The position numbers and the translations under genes were made by a program. The notes beneath the pieces are model-generated. The model searched no databases and was not told the origin of the DNA. It was given only the letters and a program-made list of their open reading frames with translations. A DNA stretch of 64,000 nucleotides from Pyrinomonadaceae bacterium (GTDB taxonomy: Bacteria; Acidobacteriota; Blastocatellia; Pyrinomonadales; Pyrinomonadaceae). This document shows, piece by piece, positions 28,453 through 36,595 of this stretch (position 1 is the first letter of the stretch; the number at the start of each line of letters is the position of its first letter). The stretch is from assembly GCA_036277115.1 (NCBI GenBank), contig DASUNM010000023.1, positions 992,001 through 1,056,000 on the forward strand, written 5' to 3'.

Positions 28453-28819
28453 CGGAACGCGAGTCTGGAACGTGTGCGGCTTTTGTGTGGCGGGCGACGC
28501 TACGGGCCTGAGTCCGGCGGTATGACGATCGACACCGGCAATGACGTTTGGACGACGCGCAGGGACAGTTTCACCGCTGCTGGATCGCAGGGCGGTTTCG
28601 GTCTCTAGCTGAAGAGCCGGCTTGACCAGGGGGCGTTTTCCTTTCTTCGCTCGTACCGCGTCAAACAGTTTTCCGAAAACTGTTCAAGACAAACTTTTAA
28701 CCAGGGAGGAGTCCGCGCTGACTTGAGGGCGCGCACACTACCACAGCAGGCACCGGCGTTCAAGGGAAATTCTTCAAATTAGGCCACTAACCATTGGCCG
28801 TCGAGTTTCGCATGTCCTT
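28453..28819. other. Region between the bactofilin and peptidase genes
   Basis: The part from 28453 to 28629 is probably coding for the N-terminal tail of the upstream bactofilin (see that entry). The palindrome AACAGTTTTCCGAAAACTGTT lies at 28664-28684. From 28700 to the peptidase stop codon at 28820 I see only a weak hairpin (GGCCA/TGGCC near 28783-28800) and no gene. Confidence 0.5.
28664..28684. repeat. Near-perfect 21-bp palindrome upstream of the bactofilin genes
   Basis: AACAGTTTTC and GAAAACTGTT flank a single C, a 10-bp-arm palindrome. It is 35 bases upstream of the candidate CTG start and could be an operator or the stem of a leader hairpin. No second copy was seen in the window. 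Confidence 0.5.
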
Positions 28820-31576
28820 TCATGGGCGACGGTCGTTAGTGATGCTCAAGGCGAGGATGTCGGCGCGTGAGCAAATCGCCACCCGCTTCACGGCTTGCGG
28901 CAGTTTCTGATTTCCCAAATCCACAGTTGAATTTCCAACGATAAAGGCCGAGCCTAACTTGACCCAGCCCGATCCGTAATCGACGTACACCGGCACGGGC
29001 ATCTTGAAATTGTCCGACACGCCCGACTGAGTGATTTTTCCAGTGAGGCTAGTGCCCGCTAGTTGGTACTCGAACTTATAACTTGGCATTTCAGTCCCAT
29101 AGACCCACGCGTCAAAAAACCAGTCCATCCGCCGGTTTCCATCCACATCCATCTGCGGGGTCATGTGCTTTTCCACGATGCGCTTGAAGTCTTCAGTCGA
29201 TACGTCCAGGTTGTAATGCGTCTTGATGAAGTCTTGCATCATCGCCGAGAAATGACGGTCGCCGGTGCGCGGATCGAACATCATCATCCTCAGCATGTGC
29301 AGGATGTATGCGCCCTTGGGATAGATCATGAACCGCGCGACGCCACCGGTCTTTCCGCTGTTCAAGCGGTACCCTTGAGTGACCGGGCCAACCGTGTAAG
29401 GTTTCTTGTCAGCCGTCTGCGGACGCGCTTCGATGATTAAGCCGCGCTGGTCATTCCAGAATTTCAGAAAGCGGCCCTCGTCGCGCATGACATACTGGAC
29501 GTAGAGCGACGTAGAGAACTCGGCAAAGCCTTCGCTCATCCACTGATCGTGATAACTTTTCCAGCCGACCATGTGTCCCCACCACTGATGAGCGATCTCG
29601 TGCGGCGCGACGTATTCAAAAAAGTTGTTCGTCGCAGCTCTAACATTCCCTCCGGTGCCCATATAACGCTGCGTTGGATCCAGGAAAGCAGTAAACGGCA
29701 TATAGATGAGCGTGGGCCATGCCTGTCCGAAATTTCCGGCCGGTTGCTGCGTGAGCGCGAGGCGGGTATAAGGCAGCTTCCCAAAATAAGCATTGAAGAT
29801 GCGCGTGGCGTTTTGCGTGTCCGCCAGCATCGCACCGCCCATTCCTATCGTGTTCCTCGAGCCTGACGCGCTCATTACTGTCGTGTTCGGCGAGCCCATC
29901 TGGCTGGGCATTGACGATGGAGACTCCTCGTTAGCGTAAAACTCGACGTTGTAGCCTGTCTCCGAGTCGAGAAGCTCCTTTTTCTTAAAACTGCCGTAAT
30001 TAAAGCCAGCGACTGCCAGGGCCACGTTTCCGCTCGACCACTTGACCGTCATACCTCCGCCATCTGAGGCTGGCGGAGCCACGGGTGCGCCCGTGCCGAT
30101 TACAGTTTTTCCCTTCGGGTAGTGGTAAGTGACATCGAATGTCGCCCGATCACCGAAGGCGGTTCCTTCGTTATTTGGATACCAGGTAGATCGTGCGGGC
30201 GTTGCCAGAAAGAAGTTGCCGCCGCCCACGTCGATCAACGCGTCTCCGCCCCCGTACTCAACAATCAGCTTGTAGGTTTTGCCCGCTTGCAGCGGTTCCG
30301 GAAAGACCACACCGAAATCGGCGTCCTCGTTCTTCCCTTCCTGAACGAAATCCAGATCGCGGCCGGCTTCGTCCTTCACGCGCGTGACGCGCATCGAGCG
30401 AAACAGTCTGAACGGCAGCACGCGCGCACCGTTATCCAATTGGCGAAACGTGATCTTGTCCGTGGACGTGAGCTTCGTGCCGCGAATTACTGTATCAATT
30501 TCATGATGGACCAAATCATAAATCCGATGATCCTCGTCGCTTGAAGCGGTGCCCTTGGCATACTCTTCGGCGCGATGAAAAGCCGTCCACAGCCCTCCGT
30601 CAGACTCTCCATAGCTCGAGAGCAGGACTTCCTCTGGAGAAACGAGTGGAATCCCGAGCGGGTCATATTGAAAGTTGAGTTTGTTGAAGCGCTTGCCATC
30701 GATGAAAGCGGTAAAGAATCCCGGTCGCTGAGGATTGTAAAGATCGATCAGCTTGCGCAGGTCGACATTGCGGCGCAACGTGCGGCGCAGAAGGGCCTGG
30801 TTTTCGCGATACGCATCTTGTGCCCGGGCAGCCTGCGCACCATTGGTGGACATTGTGACCTGCGGCGACGCTTTGATCTCGTCGAAGGTCTTGTCGGTAA
30901 AATGCAGCACCAACTTTGTAAACGCTTCCTTGATTTCCGGTTCTTTCGTGAACAAAGACAACGTGTGCTTTTCAATTGCCGTAGGCGGCGTGAGATACAG
31001 CTCGCCTTCGCCAAAGAAAACCGCGCCCGAGATGCGGTCGTTGACGGCCGGAGTAAAATAGATCTCGCCACTTTTCAAAGTGAACGCTCCGGCATCTCGC
31101 TTGATCACCAGATTAGTGACCGTCGCGAACGGTCCGCCAAAATCGCCGTTTGATCTTGCCTGTTGGCGCAATTGCTGATAGTTGGGATCAGTGTTGGCTT
31201 TGACGTTCGTCACCGTGACTGTTGCTTCGATGGGGGCAATCTCTAATTTCACATCCAGCGTCACTACCGCGCCCTCTTCAATTTTGAGGTCGTCGTTGCG
31301 CGCGTCACTAAAGCCGGCGGCTGAGACCCCCAGCGAATAAACTCCAGCCGGCAGTCCCTCGAATTTGTACCGACCTTGTTTGTCAGTGACCGCCGTGAAA
31401 TTCTGATTCGTTAGCGTGTCGATGATCGTAACCGTTGCGCCTGCAACGATTGCGCCCTTAGGATCGGTGACCTTGCCTTCGAGTCGCCCGCCTGCGGCGT
31501 GGGCGAACGAAAGGGGAAGCAACGCGCATAAGAGCAACAGAACGAACGGGGTTTTAAGTCGATTTGAGGCTTTCAT
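28820..31576 (-). CDS. M1-like metallopeptidase fused to a carboxypeptidase-regulatory-like domain
   Basis: This 918-residue exported protein has a signal peptide (1-27, ends AHA), a CarboxypepD_reg beta-sandwich (about 28-112, VTDPKGAIVAGATV; VTDKQGRYKFEGLPAG), a long N-terminal beta domain of the M1 type, and a gluzincin catalytic domain with HEIAHQWWGH followed 18 residues later by E in MSEGFAEF (HExxH-18-E, around residue 660). A C-terminal beta domain closes the protein. The GAMEN exopeptidase motif is not visible; the corresponding stretch reads NFGQAWPTLIYMPF. It may therefore not act as an aminopeptidase. The start ATG is at 31576. It is divergent from ttcA. Confidence 0.88.
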   Translation of the reverse strand: MKASNRLKTPFVLLLLCALLPLSFAHAAGGRLEGKVTDPKGAIVAGATVTIIDTLTNQNFTAVTDKQGRYKFEGLPAGVYSLGVSAAGFSDARNDDLKIEEGAVVTLDVKLEIAPIEATVTVTNVKANTDPNYQQLRQQARSNGDFGGPFATVTNLVIKRDAGAFTLKSGEIYFTPAVNDRISGAVFFGEGELYLTPPTAIEKHTLSLFTKEPEIKEAFTKLVLHFTDKTFDEIKASPQVTMSTNGAQAARAQDAYRENQALLRRTLRRNVDLRKLIDLYNPQRPGFFTAFIDGKRFNKLNFQYDPLGIPLVSPEEVLLSSYGESDGGLWTAFHRAEEYAKGTASSDEDHRIYDLVHHEIDTVIRGTKLTSTDKITFRQLDNGARVLPFRLFRSMRVTRVKDEAGRDLDFVQEGKNEDADFGVVFPEPLQAGKTYKLIVEYGGGDALIDVGGGNFFLATPARSTWYPNNEGTAFGDRATFDVTYHYPKGKTVIGTGAPVAPPASDGGGMTVKWSSGNVALAVAGFNYGSFKKKELLDSETGYNVEFYANEESPSSMPSQMGSPNTTVMSASGSRNTIGMGGAMLADTQNATRIFNAYFGKLPYTRLALTQQPAGNFGQAWPTLIYMPFTAFLDPTQRYMGTGGNVRAATNNFFEYVAPHEIAHQWWGHMVGWKSYHDQWMSEGFAEFSTSLYVQYVMRDEGRFLKFWNDQRGLIIEARPQTADKKPYTVGPVTQGYRLNSGKTGGVARFMIYPKGAYILHMLRMMMFDPRTGDRHFSAMMQDFIKTHYNLDVSTEDFKRIVEKHMTPQMDVDGNRRMDWFFDAWVYGTEMPSYKFEYQLAGTSLTGKITQSGVSDNFKMPVPVYVDYGSGWVKLGSAFIVGNSTVDLGNQKLPQAVKRVAICSRADILALSITNDRRP

Positions 31577-31716
31577 AGTTCAGTTCGAGTCAAACGTGTA
31601 ATTTGCCGGTCAGAGAGGATTTCAACGGGCGCATTCTAGCTCACGTTGACTCGGTGCGTATACATTCGCGTTGGCCCGTTTGTCAGTCGCGTCCGCAGCG
31701 TGGCATTCTGAGGCCG

Positions 31717-32565
31717 ATGTTTGCTGAGAGTCGCATCAAGACGAAATTGCTGCGCCGCATGGGCGAGGCGATTGAAGACTTCGGGATGATCGAAGATGGC
31801 GACCGCGTCATGGTGTGCATGTCGGGCGGCAAAGACAGTCACACGCTGCTGGATTTACTGCTCGATGTGCAGAAGCGCGCCCCCGTAAATTTCGATCTGC
31901 TGGCGGTTAATCTCGACCAAAAGCAGCCGAACTTTCCGGCTGAAGTTTTGCCAAATTATCTGCGCGAACGCGGCGTGCCATTTCGTATTGTCGAGCAGAA
32001 CACTTACGCAATCGTGAAGCGGCTGGTGCCGGAAGGAAAGACTTACTGTTCAGTCTGTTCGCGTCTGCGGCGCGGCATTCTTTACAACATCGCAGTCGAG
32101 GAAGGCTGCACCAAGATTGCTCTGGGCCACCACGCCGACGATATCATCACCACGTTTCTGCTAAACGTTTTCTACGTCGGTACTTTGAAAGCGATGCCGC
32201 CGGTGCTGCGGTCGGACGACGGACGTAACACGATCATTCGCCCGCTGGCTTACTGTCGTGCCAGCGACATTACCGAGTTCGCGTCCGAAATGAAGTTTCC
32301 CATCATCCCCTGCGATCTCTGCGGGTCGCAGCCTAACCTGAAACGCGCGCGCATCGAACGGCTAATCACGGACCTGGAAAAAGAGATTCCGAATATTCGC
32401 GCGTCGATGTTGACCGCGCTTGGCAAAGCGGTGCCGACTCACCTGCTCGACCCAAATCTCTTCGACTTTAAGAATCTCTCCAGCGGAACCGGCAATGTCG
32501 AAGCCGAACTCGATCTCGTTCTGGGCCACACGGACAACGAACCTGCACTCGTCGCGATCGCATAA
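31717..32565 (+). CDS. ttcA: tRNA 2-thiocytidine(32) synthetase TtcA
   Basis: This 282-residue enzyme installs the thio group on cytidine 32 of certain tRNAs, using ATP and a 4Fe-4S cluster. The PP-loop [15 protein letters not shown] (Ser-Gly-Gly-Lys-Asp-Ser at 36-41), the cluster cysteines in [11 protein letters not shown] and [13 protein letters not shown], and [14 protein letters not shown] are all present. The ATG at 31717 (after GAGGCCG) begins at family homology; an upstream in-frame ATG at 31603 would add 38 unrelated residues. Orthologues also carry LANVxPSHLLDxxLFDF near the end; here it reads [14 protein letters not shown]. Confidence 0.93.
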   Translation: MFAESRIKTKLLRRMGEAIEDFGMIEDGDRVMVCMSGGKDSHTLLDLLLDVQKRAPVNFDLLAVNLDQKQPNFPAEVLPNYLRERGVPFRIVEQNTYAIVKRLVPEGKTYCSVCSRLRRGILYNIAVEEGCTKIALGHHADDIITTFLLNVFYVGTLKAMPPVLRSDDGRNTIIRPLAYCRASDITEFASEMKFPIIPCDLCGSQPNLKRARIERLITDLEKEIPNIRASMLTALGKAVPTHLLDPNLFDFKNLSSGTGNVEAELDLVLGHTDNEPALVAIA

Positions 32566-32596
32566 ACCCGCGAGCGCTCCAGCACAACTGGACACT

Positions 32597-33166
32597 TCAA
32601 GGCTTAACAGTAGAAATGTCACGTCGGGTGCATCCAGGCGTTGCCGTGCCTGCGGTGTCCTGACCACCCGCCGCAATCTGTTTCACCGTGTCTCCCGCCC
32701 GCAATTCGACCGTGCCCTTTGAGACTGATACCAACGTATCGCCGCAAGTCGTGTCGACCAGGAACTCCGCTCGATTAGGGCTGACAGCCTTAACGGTGCC
32801 GTCATTAGTAGTCGCCGTGGCACTCGTGCCCGATGAAGTTGATAAACGCACCCGGCCCGATGAAAGCATTTCCACCGTGTAACCCGAATCGTCAAAACTT
32901 AACTTCATCGTCGTTTCGGGCAACACTTCAACGCGTCCCAGCTTGCCCAAACTCACCACGGCACTGGAATTTTGTCCTGTAACGATGCTGGTCTCCGACA
33001 CGATTTTTAGCCCATTAGTAGCCGGAACTTCGGTTCCGTCGGCCTGCTTCAGCGTGACCGTGCCTCTGACCTGCATTACTTGCGCGTGAGTTTGTTGGAA
33101 CGCACCAGCAACCCCCAGCAGAACGACAACAAACACCCACATCCATCCCTGTTTACCGCGTTTCAT
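32597..33166 (-). CDS. Secreted FecR-domain protein
   Basis: This 189-residue protein has a signal peptide (MKRGKQGW then a hydrophobic core, cut near THAQ) and one FecR domain (about 30-160): VRGTVTLKQADGTEV, SETSIVTGQNSSAVVSLG, VEVLPETTMKLSF, SGRVRLSTS and NRAEFLVDTTCGDTLVSVSKGTVEL. It lacks the N-terminal cytoplasmic anti-sigma part and so cannot be a classical FecR; stand-alone exported FecR domains are common in Acidobacteria and their role is unknown. The two cysteines (CGD and GCTRR) could form a disulphide. The ATG at 33166 follows GGAGGTGTCT. Confidence 0.85.
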   Translation of the reverse strand: MKRGKQGWMWVFVVVLLGVAGAFQQTHAQVMQVRGTVTLKQADGTEVPATNGLKIVSETSIVTGQNSSAVVSLGKLGRVEVLPETTMKLSFDDSGYTVEMLSSGRVRLSTSSGTSATATTNDGTVKAVSPNRAEFLVDTTCGDTLVSVSKGTVELRAGDTVKQIAAGGQDTAGTATPGCTRRDISTVKP

Positions 33167-33386
33167 AGACACCTCCGAAGTTCAGTTTTGACTTGGTTCA
33201 GCGCCGAAAAGCTTACCTTAAAAGGAGGCGGACAAATATTGCGACTTGATAATCTTCTCAGGCGGCCAATTGAGTAAAACTATTTGATTCTGCGTTCCCT
33301 CAGCCCGACGATGAAGTACCTTCATCGTCGCCGCCTAAGCCGCCAACTGCATGACTGGCCACCGGGTTTGTGATTAAATCGGCCCG

Positions 33387-34439
33387 ATGGTGACGACCAA
33401 AAAACGCGAACTGGATCTGTCGGCATTTCCGTCCGGAACGGTCACCGAATACACAACGTTCGTTTGCCTCGCCTGCATCTTTGATATCTTCACCAAACAA
33501 CTTCAGATGGCGCCGCGCACAGCCTTTTCAGAAGTGAAGCGTCACACGCCGACCGTCGAAGAGCTCACCAGCCGCGGCGCGATGCGTCCGTACTTCGACA
33601 GCGACGAGAAGAGTCCACATTGTCCTTACTGCGGTTCCGCGAAGCGTTGGCTGGCGCGTTTCGACACCTATTGCATCGAAGGCGGCAAGACGACCGACGC
33701 CGCCCGACGAGCGCTGATCAAGAAACTTCCCACCGCCGGCGAACAGTTTGTTGTGGTCGAAAAGAAATCCGACTCACGGGCCGTGTTCTTCGAGTGGCTC
33801 GACACTTTGGGGATGAATGTTGAATTGCAAGACGAAACCTGGCTGATCGAAACGACGCGACGCTATCTGGAACGCCGCGATCCGAAAACGAATTGGGCGG
33901 AAGTGTTTGAAGGGGCGCGCGCGGTGCGTCGCTCGTCCCGACTGACCGAAGGTTGGGAGCGCGATGGCGCGCGGCTGTTTCTCGCGCCCCAGCTCTACAG
34001 CGAAGCGATTCTCATCCAATACCTTGTCAGCCGTTCCCACACACATGGCGGATTGACGCTGGAAGGCCGGCTCACTTTGATGGATTTGCTCCGTCGTCTG
34101 CGCTACAGCGGCTACCTCGACCGCATCGGAATCACCGAAACAGATCCGGGTGAAGTGTTCGAGCGAGTTGTCGATCACATGGCGGCAACTCACGAGTGGG
34201 CGAACGCCGACTCAGTCAGGAGGGCCGCAAAAGGAAAAGGAGTCAGTACCGCGAGCGGTAGCGACCGGGTTAAGAGTTCGAAGAAAAAGCCGGCCAAGAG
34301 AGCTTCAAAGTCTCGCAAGACCAAACCGGTCCAGCCTGAGCCGGATGAGATCGTCTCTGAACCCGTTAAGCTTTACTACCTCATCGATCGTCGCGAGTTT
34401 TTGGAAAAGGTGAAGAGTGTTTACGCGGCCTATGCGTGA
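33387..34439 (+). CDS. Conserved-looking protein with a split Cys-pair (zinc-ribbon-like) N-terminus, function unknown
   Basis: I do not recognise this 350-residue protein. Its first 90 residues have two CxxC pairs, Cys27/Cys30 (FVCLACIFD) and Cys79/Cys82 (HCPYCGSAKRW), as in a zinc ribbon with a 48-residue insertion. The middle (about 95-265) is helical and charged with no metal motif. A Lys/Ser/Arg-rich linker (about 278-320) follows, part of it (VSTASGSDRV, 286-295) encoded by a dispersed repeat, and a last helical segment (KLYYLIDRREFLEKVKSVYA) ends the protein. No signal peptide or membrane helix is seen, so it is cytoplasmic. It could bind nucleic acid. The R6-type palindrome begins 2 bases after its stop codon. 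Confidence 0.72.
   Translation: MVTTKKRELDLSAFPSGTVTEYTTFVCLACIFDIFTKQLQMAPRTAFSEVKRHTPTVEELTSRGAMRPYFDSDEKSPHCPYCGSAKRWLARFDTYCIEGGKTTDAARRALIKKLPTAGEQFVVVEKKSDSRAVFFEWLDTLGMNVELQDETWLIETTRRYLERRDPKTNWAEVFEGARAVRRSSRLTEGWERDGARLFLAPQLYSEAILIQYLVSRSHTHGGLTLEGRLTLMDLLRRLRYSGYLDRIGITETDPGEVFERVVDHMAATHEWANADSVRRAAKGKGVSTASGSDRVKSSKKKPAKRASKSRKTKPVQPEPDEIVSEPVKLYYLIDRREFLEKVKSVYAAYA
34242..34270. repeat. Half copy of dispersed palindrome family D inside a gene
   Basis: GTCAGTACCGCGAGCGGTAGCGACC matches the left arm of the element at 36515-36595 with one or two differences. It is in frame and encodes part of the linker of the Cys-pair protein. Confidence 0.75.
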
Positions 34440-34440
34440 T

Positions 34441-34487
34441 GTGGAGTGCGTCGGATCCCTCTCCCAAAGGGAGAGGAAACAAAAAAC
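34441..34487. repeat. Dispersed palindrome, family R6 (CCCTCTCCC), copy a
   Basis: CCCTCTCCC AAA GGGAGAGG forms a hairpin after GTGGAGTGCG. The element begins directly after the upstream stop codon and the same lead-in, TGGAGTGCG, occurs before the copy at 58817. The A-run that follows does not make a U-run on either strand at the right side, so it is not a standard terminator. Confidence 0.75.
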
Positions 34488-34500
34488 CCAAAGCTCACAT

Positions 34501-35403
34501 TTACGCCTCACGATCAGCAATCAAGTCAACAATCGAAATCAGAAGTTCGGCAGGCCGATTGATGTTCGTCGCCGCATCGCAGGCGGAGCGGCGCACAATA
34601 TCAATTTGACGTCGGGTCGCGTCGATACCGTGGACCGCCGGGTAAGTCGCTTTACTGGCGCGCGCGTCTTTGCCCGGCGTCTTTCCCATGGCGCTGGCGC
34701 TTGCCGTCACGTCCAAAAGATCATCGGTGATTTGAAACAGCAGCCCAAGGTTTCGACCGTAATCGGTGACCGCTTCCAATTCTTCATCGTTCGCGCCGCC
34801 GATAATCGCGCCGCAGCGTGCGGCGCCACAGATCAGCGCGCCCGTCTTTTGCAGATGGATCTGATCGAGTGCCGTCGCGTCTACTGATTGCGCCTCTCCA
34901 TCCAGATCGCGCGCTTGCCCTGAGACCATCCCGCTCGGCGTGCCCGCCGCACGCGAAAGTTCAGCAATGACTCGTACGCGAATCTCGGTCGAAAGGGTTT
35001 TGTCTTCCGCGATCGTTTGAAACGAGAGCGCTTGCAGCGCGTCGCCGGCGAGAATTGCCGTCGCTTCGCCAAACTTGATGTGACAAGTCGGACGCCCGCG
35101 CCGCAGATCATCATCATCCATCGAGGGCAGATCGTCGTGAATCAGCGAGTAGGTGTGAATCATCTCGAACGCACACGCCGTTCGCAGCAACTGATCGCTG
35201 GTGGCGCCGAACGTCTCGCCCACCGCCAGCACCAGCGCGGGCCTAAAGCGCTTGCCGCCCGCAAACACACTCCAGCGGATGGCGCTGTGAAGCCGAGCAG
35301 GGTCGGCTGTCTCTTTGGGGATTAGCTGATCGAGTTCCGTGTCGACGAGTAAGCGCGTGGAAACGAGAAATTCTTTCGCGTTGATTGTCGAAGCATTAAC
35401 CAC
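34501..35403 (-). CDS. ispA: Polyprenyl synthetase, farnesyl-diphosphate synthase type
   Basis: This 300-residue enzyme condenses isopentenyl diphosphate with dimethylallyl and geranyl diphosphate to make farnesyl diphosphate. It has the first aspartate-rich motif DDLPSMDDDDLRRGRPTCH (DDxxxxD, the bacterial short-chain type), FGEATAILAGDALQ, LQKTGALI and the second motif ITDDLLD. The start is uncertain. I use GTG 35403, which lies inside a dispersed repeat and gives the family length; the frame stays open upstream to 35472, overlapping xseB. The downstream position after xseB is the common xseA-xseB-ispA order. No dxs follows here. Confidence 0.88.
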   Translation of the reverse strand: MVNASTINAKEFLVSTRLLVDTELDQLIPKETADPARLHSAIRWSVFAGGKRFRPALVLAVGETFGATSDQLLRTACAFEMIHTYSLIHDDLPSMDDDDLRRGRPTCHIKFGEATAILAGDALQALSFQTIAEDKTLSTEIRVRVIAELSRAAGTPSGMVSGQARDLDGEAQSVDATALDQIHLQKTGALICGAARCGAIIGGANDEELEAVTDYGRNLGLLFQITDDLLDVTASASAMGKTPGKDARASKATYPAVHGIDATRRQIDIVRRSACDAATNINRPAELLISIVDLIADREA

Positions 35404-35420
35404 AGAGGACACAGAAGAAG
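35396..35420. repeat. Dispersed repeat, CTCTGTGTCCTCTGTGG type (copy 2)
   Basis: Read leftward the sequence is CTTCTTCTGTGTCCTCTGTGG then TTAATG. It matches the copy at 26241-26265 and lies at the same relative place, over the start of a reading frame (ispA). Confidence 0.7.
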
Positions 35421-35434
35421 AAATAATCGCCAAA

Positions 35435-35695
35435 TTACTCCTCGCTCTTCGATGCTGGTTCACTCTCAACATCGAACGGGCGGATTGTGGGCCGGCCCTG
35501 ATTGTCGCGGGTCAGGATCTCAATGCGGCGTTCAGCTTCGTTCAGTCGCTCCTGACACGCGCGCGAAAGCTTTACGCCCTGCTCGAAAAGCTCGAGGCTT
35601 TTTTCCAAAGGCAGATCGCCACGCTCAAGCTCACGCACAATGCGCTCGAGTTCTTCCAGCGACGTTTCAAAGTTTGGCGCGTTGTTGTTGCTCAT
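35435..35695 (-). CDS. xseB: Exodeoxyribonuclease VII small subunit XseB
   Basis: This 86-residue protein is the small subunit of the single-strand-specific nuclease exonuclease VII, which binds the long coiled coil of XseA. FETSLEELERIVRELERGDLPLEKSLELFEQGVKL is the family signature (given here in part), followed by LSRACQERLNEAERRIEIL. The C-terminal 15 residues are acidic and variable. It stands two genes downstream of xseA on the same strand, separated by a membrane protein gene, and just upstream of ispA. Confidence 0.93.
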   Translation of the reverse strand: MSNNNAPNFETSLEELERIVRELERGDLPLEKSLELFEQGVKLSRACQERLNEAERRIEILTRDNQGRPTIRPFDVESEPASKSEE

Positions 35696-35701
35696 ATCTT
35701 C

Positions 35702-35762
35702 GTGGCACAGACTTCAGTCTGTGTTTGTCAGCGGCGGAATCACAGGCTGAAGTCTGTGCCAC
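35702..35762. repeat. Dispersed palindrome, family B (intact copy)
   Basis: GTGGCACAGACTTCAG (35702-35717) is exactly inverted as CTGAAGTCTGTGCCAC (35747-35762). The element exactly fills the gap between xseB and the membrane protein gene; its last base touches the stop codon of that gene. A degenerate copy is at 27388-27445. Confidence 0.85.
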
Positions 35763-36493
35763 TAAGGCGACGGGCTCGGCGACGGTGTTTGCAGCTCTCG
35801 CAAACGGCGCATGATGTCGTCCTGAACGTCCGAGCCGCGTTGTGACAAACCCTTCTTCGCCGTGTCCGCGATTATGTTCGTCAGACGGTCGTCGCGAATC
35901 GCGATTACTCGCCAACGGTCTTCCGCCTGCTGCATTGTAAGTTGAATCTGCTCGTCTTTGAACTTGAGATCGACAGTGGCGCTGGCGCCGTCCTGTTTGA
36001 TCGTGGCGAAATACGACGCGCCCAACGCGACGAGAAAAACAGGTTTGCCTTTGGCCGGCTCAGTGACGCGACGAATCTCAGCCGGCAAGACCTCGCGCAG
36101 TGTCTCTTTCAACTTCGGCGTGATATTCGAAACGATCTGATCGATTTGCGACGGCACCACGCTGTTAAGAATTGAAGTCCCGCTGACGCGCGACCGCACG
36201 TCCGAAACAAAGCCTTCGGAAATTTTGTCGAGGTCGAGAATGCGATCCAATTCCGCACGGTCATCACGTTGCGACGCATCGACCAGCAACGCGAGCGTGT
36301 AAGCCGGCTTTGACTTGAGGTGCTGCCACCAGAAAAACGCGCCCACGCCAACGCCGATGAGGAGAAGAAGAAGTATGACGCCGATGATTCCCAGAATTCG
36401 ACCCAGTCGTCCGGATTTCCTGGCGCGCGGGCGCCAACCCGGTGGTGGCGGCTGGTTAAGGTCGATGACGATGCGATTACGTTTACTTTTCAT
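35762..36493 (-). CDS. Single-pass membrane protein with DUF2939-like periplasmic part
   Basis: This 243-residue protein has a short basic, Pro-rich cytoplasmic start, one long membrane helix (about 31-54, ILGIIGVILLLLLIGVGVGAFFWW) and a soluble domain (60-230) with PAYTLALLVDASQRDDRAELDRIL, resembling DUF2939 proteins, whose role is unknown. The end is a Ser/Pro tail (PSPSPSP) running into a dispersed palindrome that abuts the stop codon. I use ATG 36493; a TTG at 36505 is also possible. It is inserted between xseA and xseB, which are usually adjacent, and is likely cotranscribed with them. Confidence 0.7.
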   Translation of the reverse strand: MKSKRNRIVIDLNQPPPPGWRPRARKSGRLGRILGIIGVILLLLLIGVGVGAFFWWQHLKSKPAYTLALLVDASQRDDRAELDRILDLDKISEGFVSDVRSRVSGTSILNSVVPSQIDQIVSNITPKLKETLREVLPAEIRRVTEPAKGKPVFLVALGASYFATIKQDGASATVDLKFKDEQIQLTMQQAEDRWRVIAIRDDRLTNIIADTAKKGLSQRGSDVQDDIMRRLRELQTPSPSPSP

Positions 36494-36514
36494 GCGTCTG
36501 GGCAACGGTATCAG

Positions 36515-36595
36515 GTCAGTACCGGGAGCGGTAGCGACCGGATCATCAATTCAACGTTCTGTTTTGATCCCCTCGCTATCGCTCGGGGTACTGAC
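36515..36595. repeat. Dispersed palindrome, family D (full copy)
   Basis: GTCAGTACCGGGAGCGGTAGCGA (left arm, 36515-36537) pairs with TCGCTATCGCTCGGGGTACTGAC (36573-36595) with 20 of 23 bases complementary. The xseA stop codon (36551-36553) and its last 14 codons lie inside. A half copy is in the gene at 34242-34270. Confidence 0.8.

Noticed and set aside
34441..34487. Rho-independent terminator
   Set aside because: The hairpin is strong but followed by A-rich DNA on the plus strand; no U-run forms in the right place on either strand.
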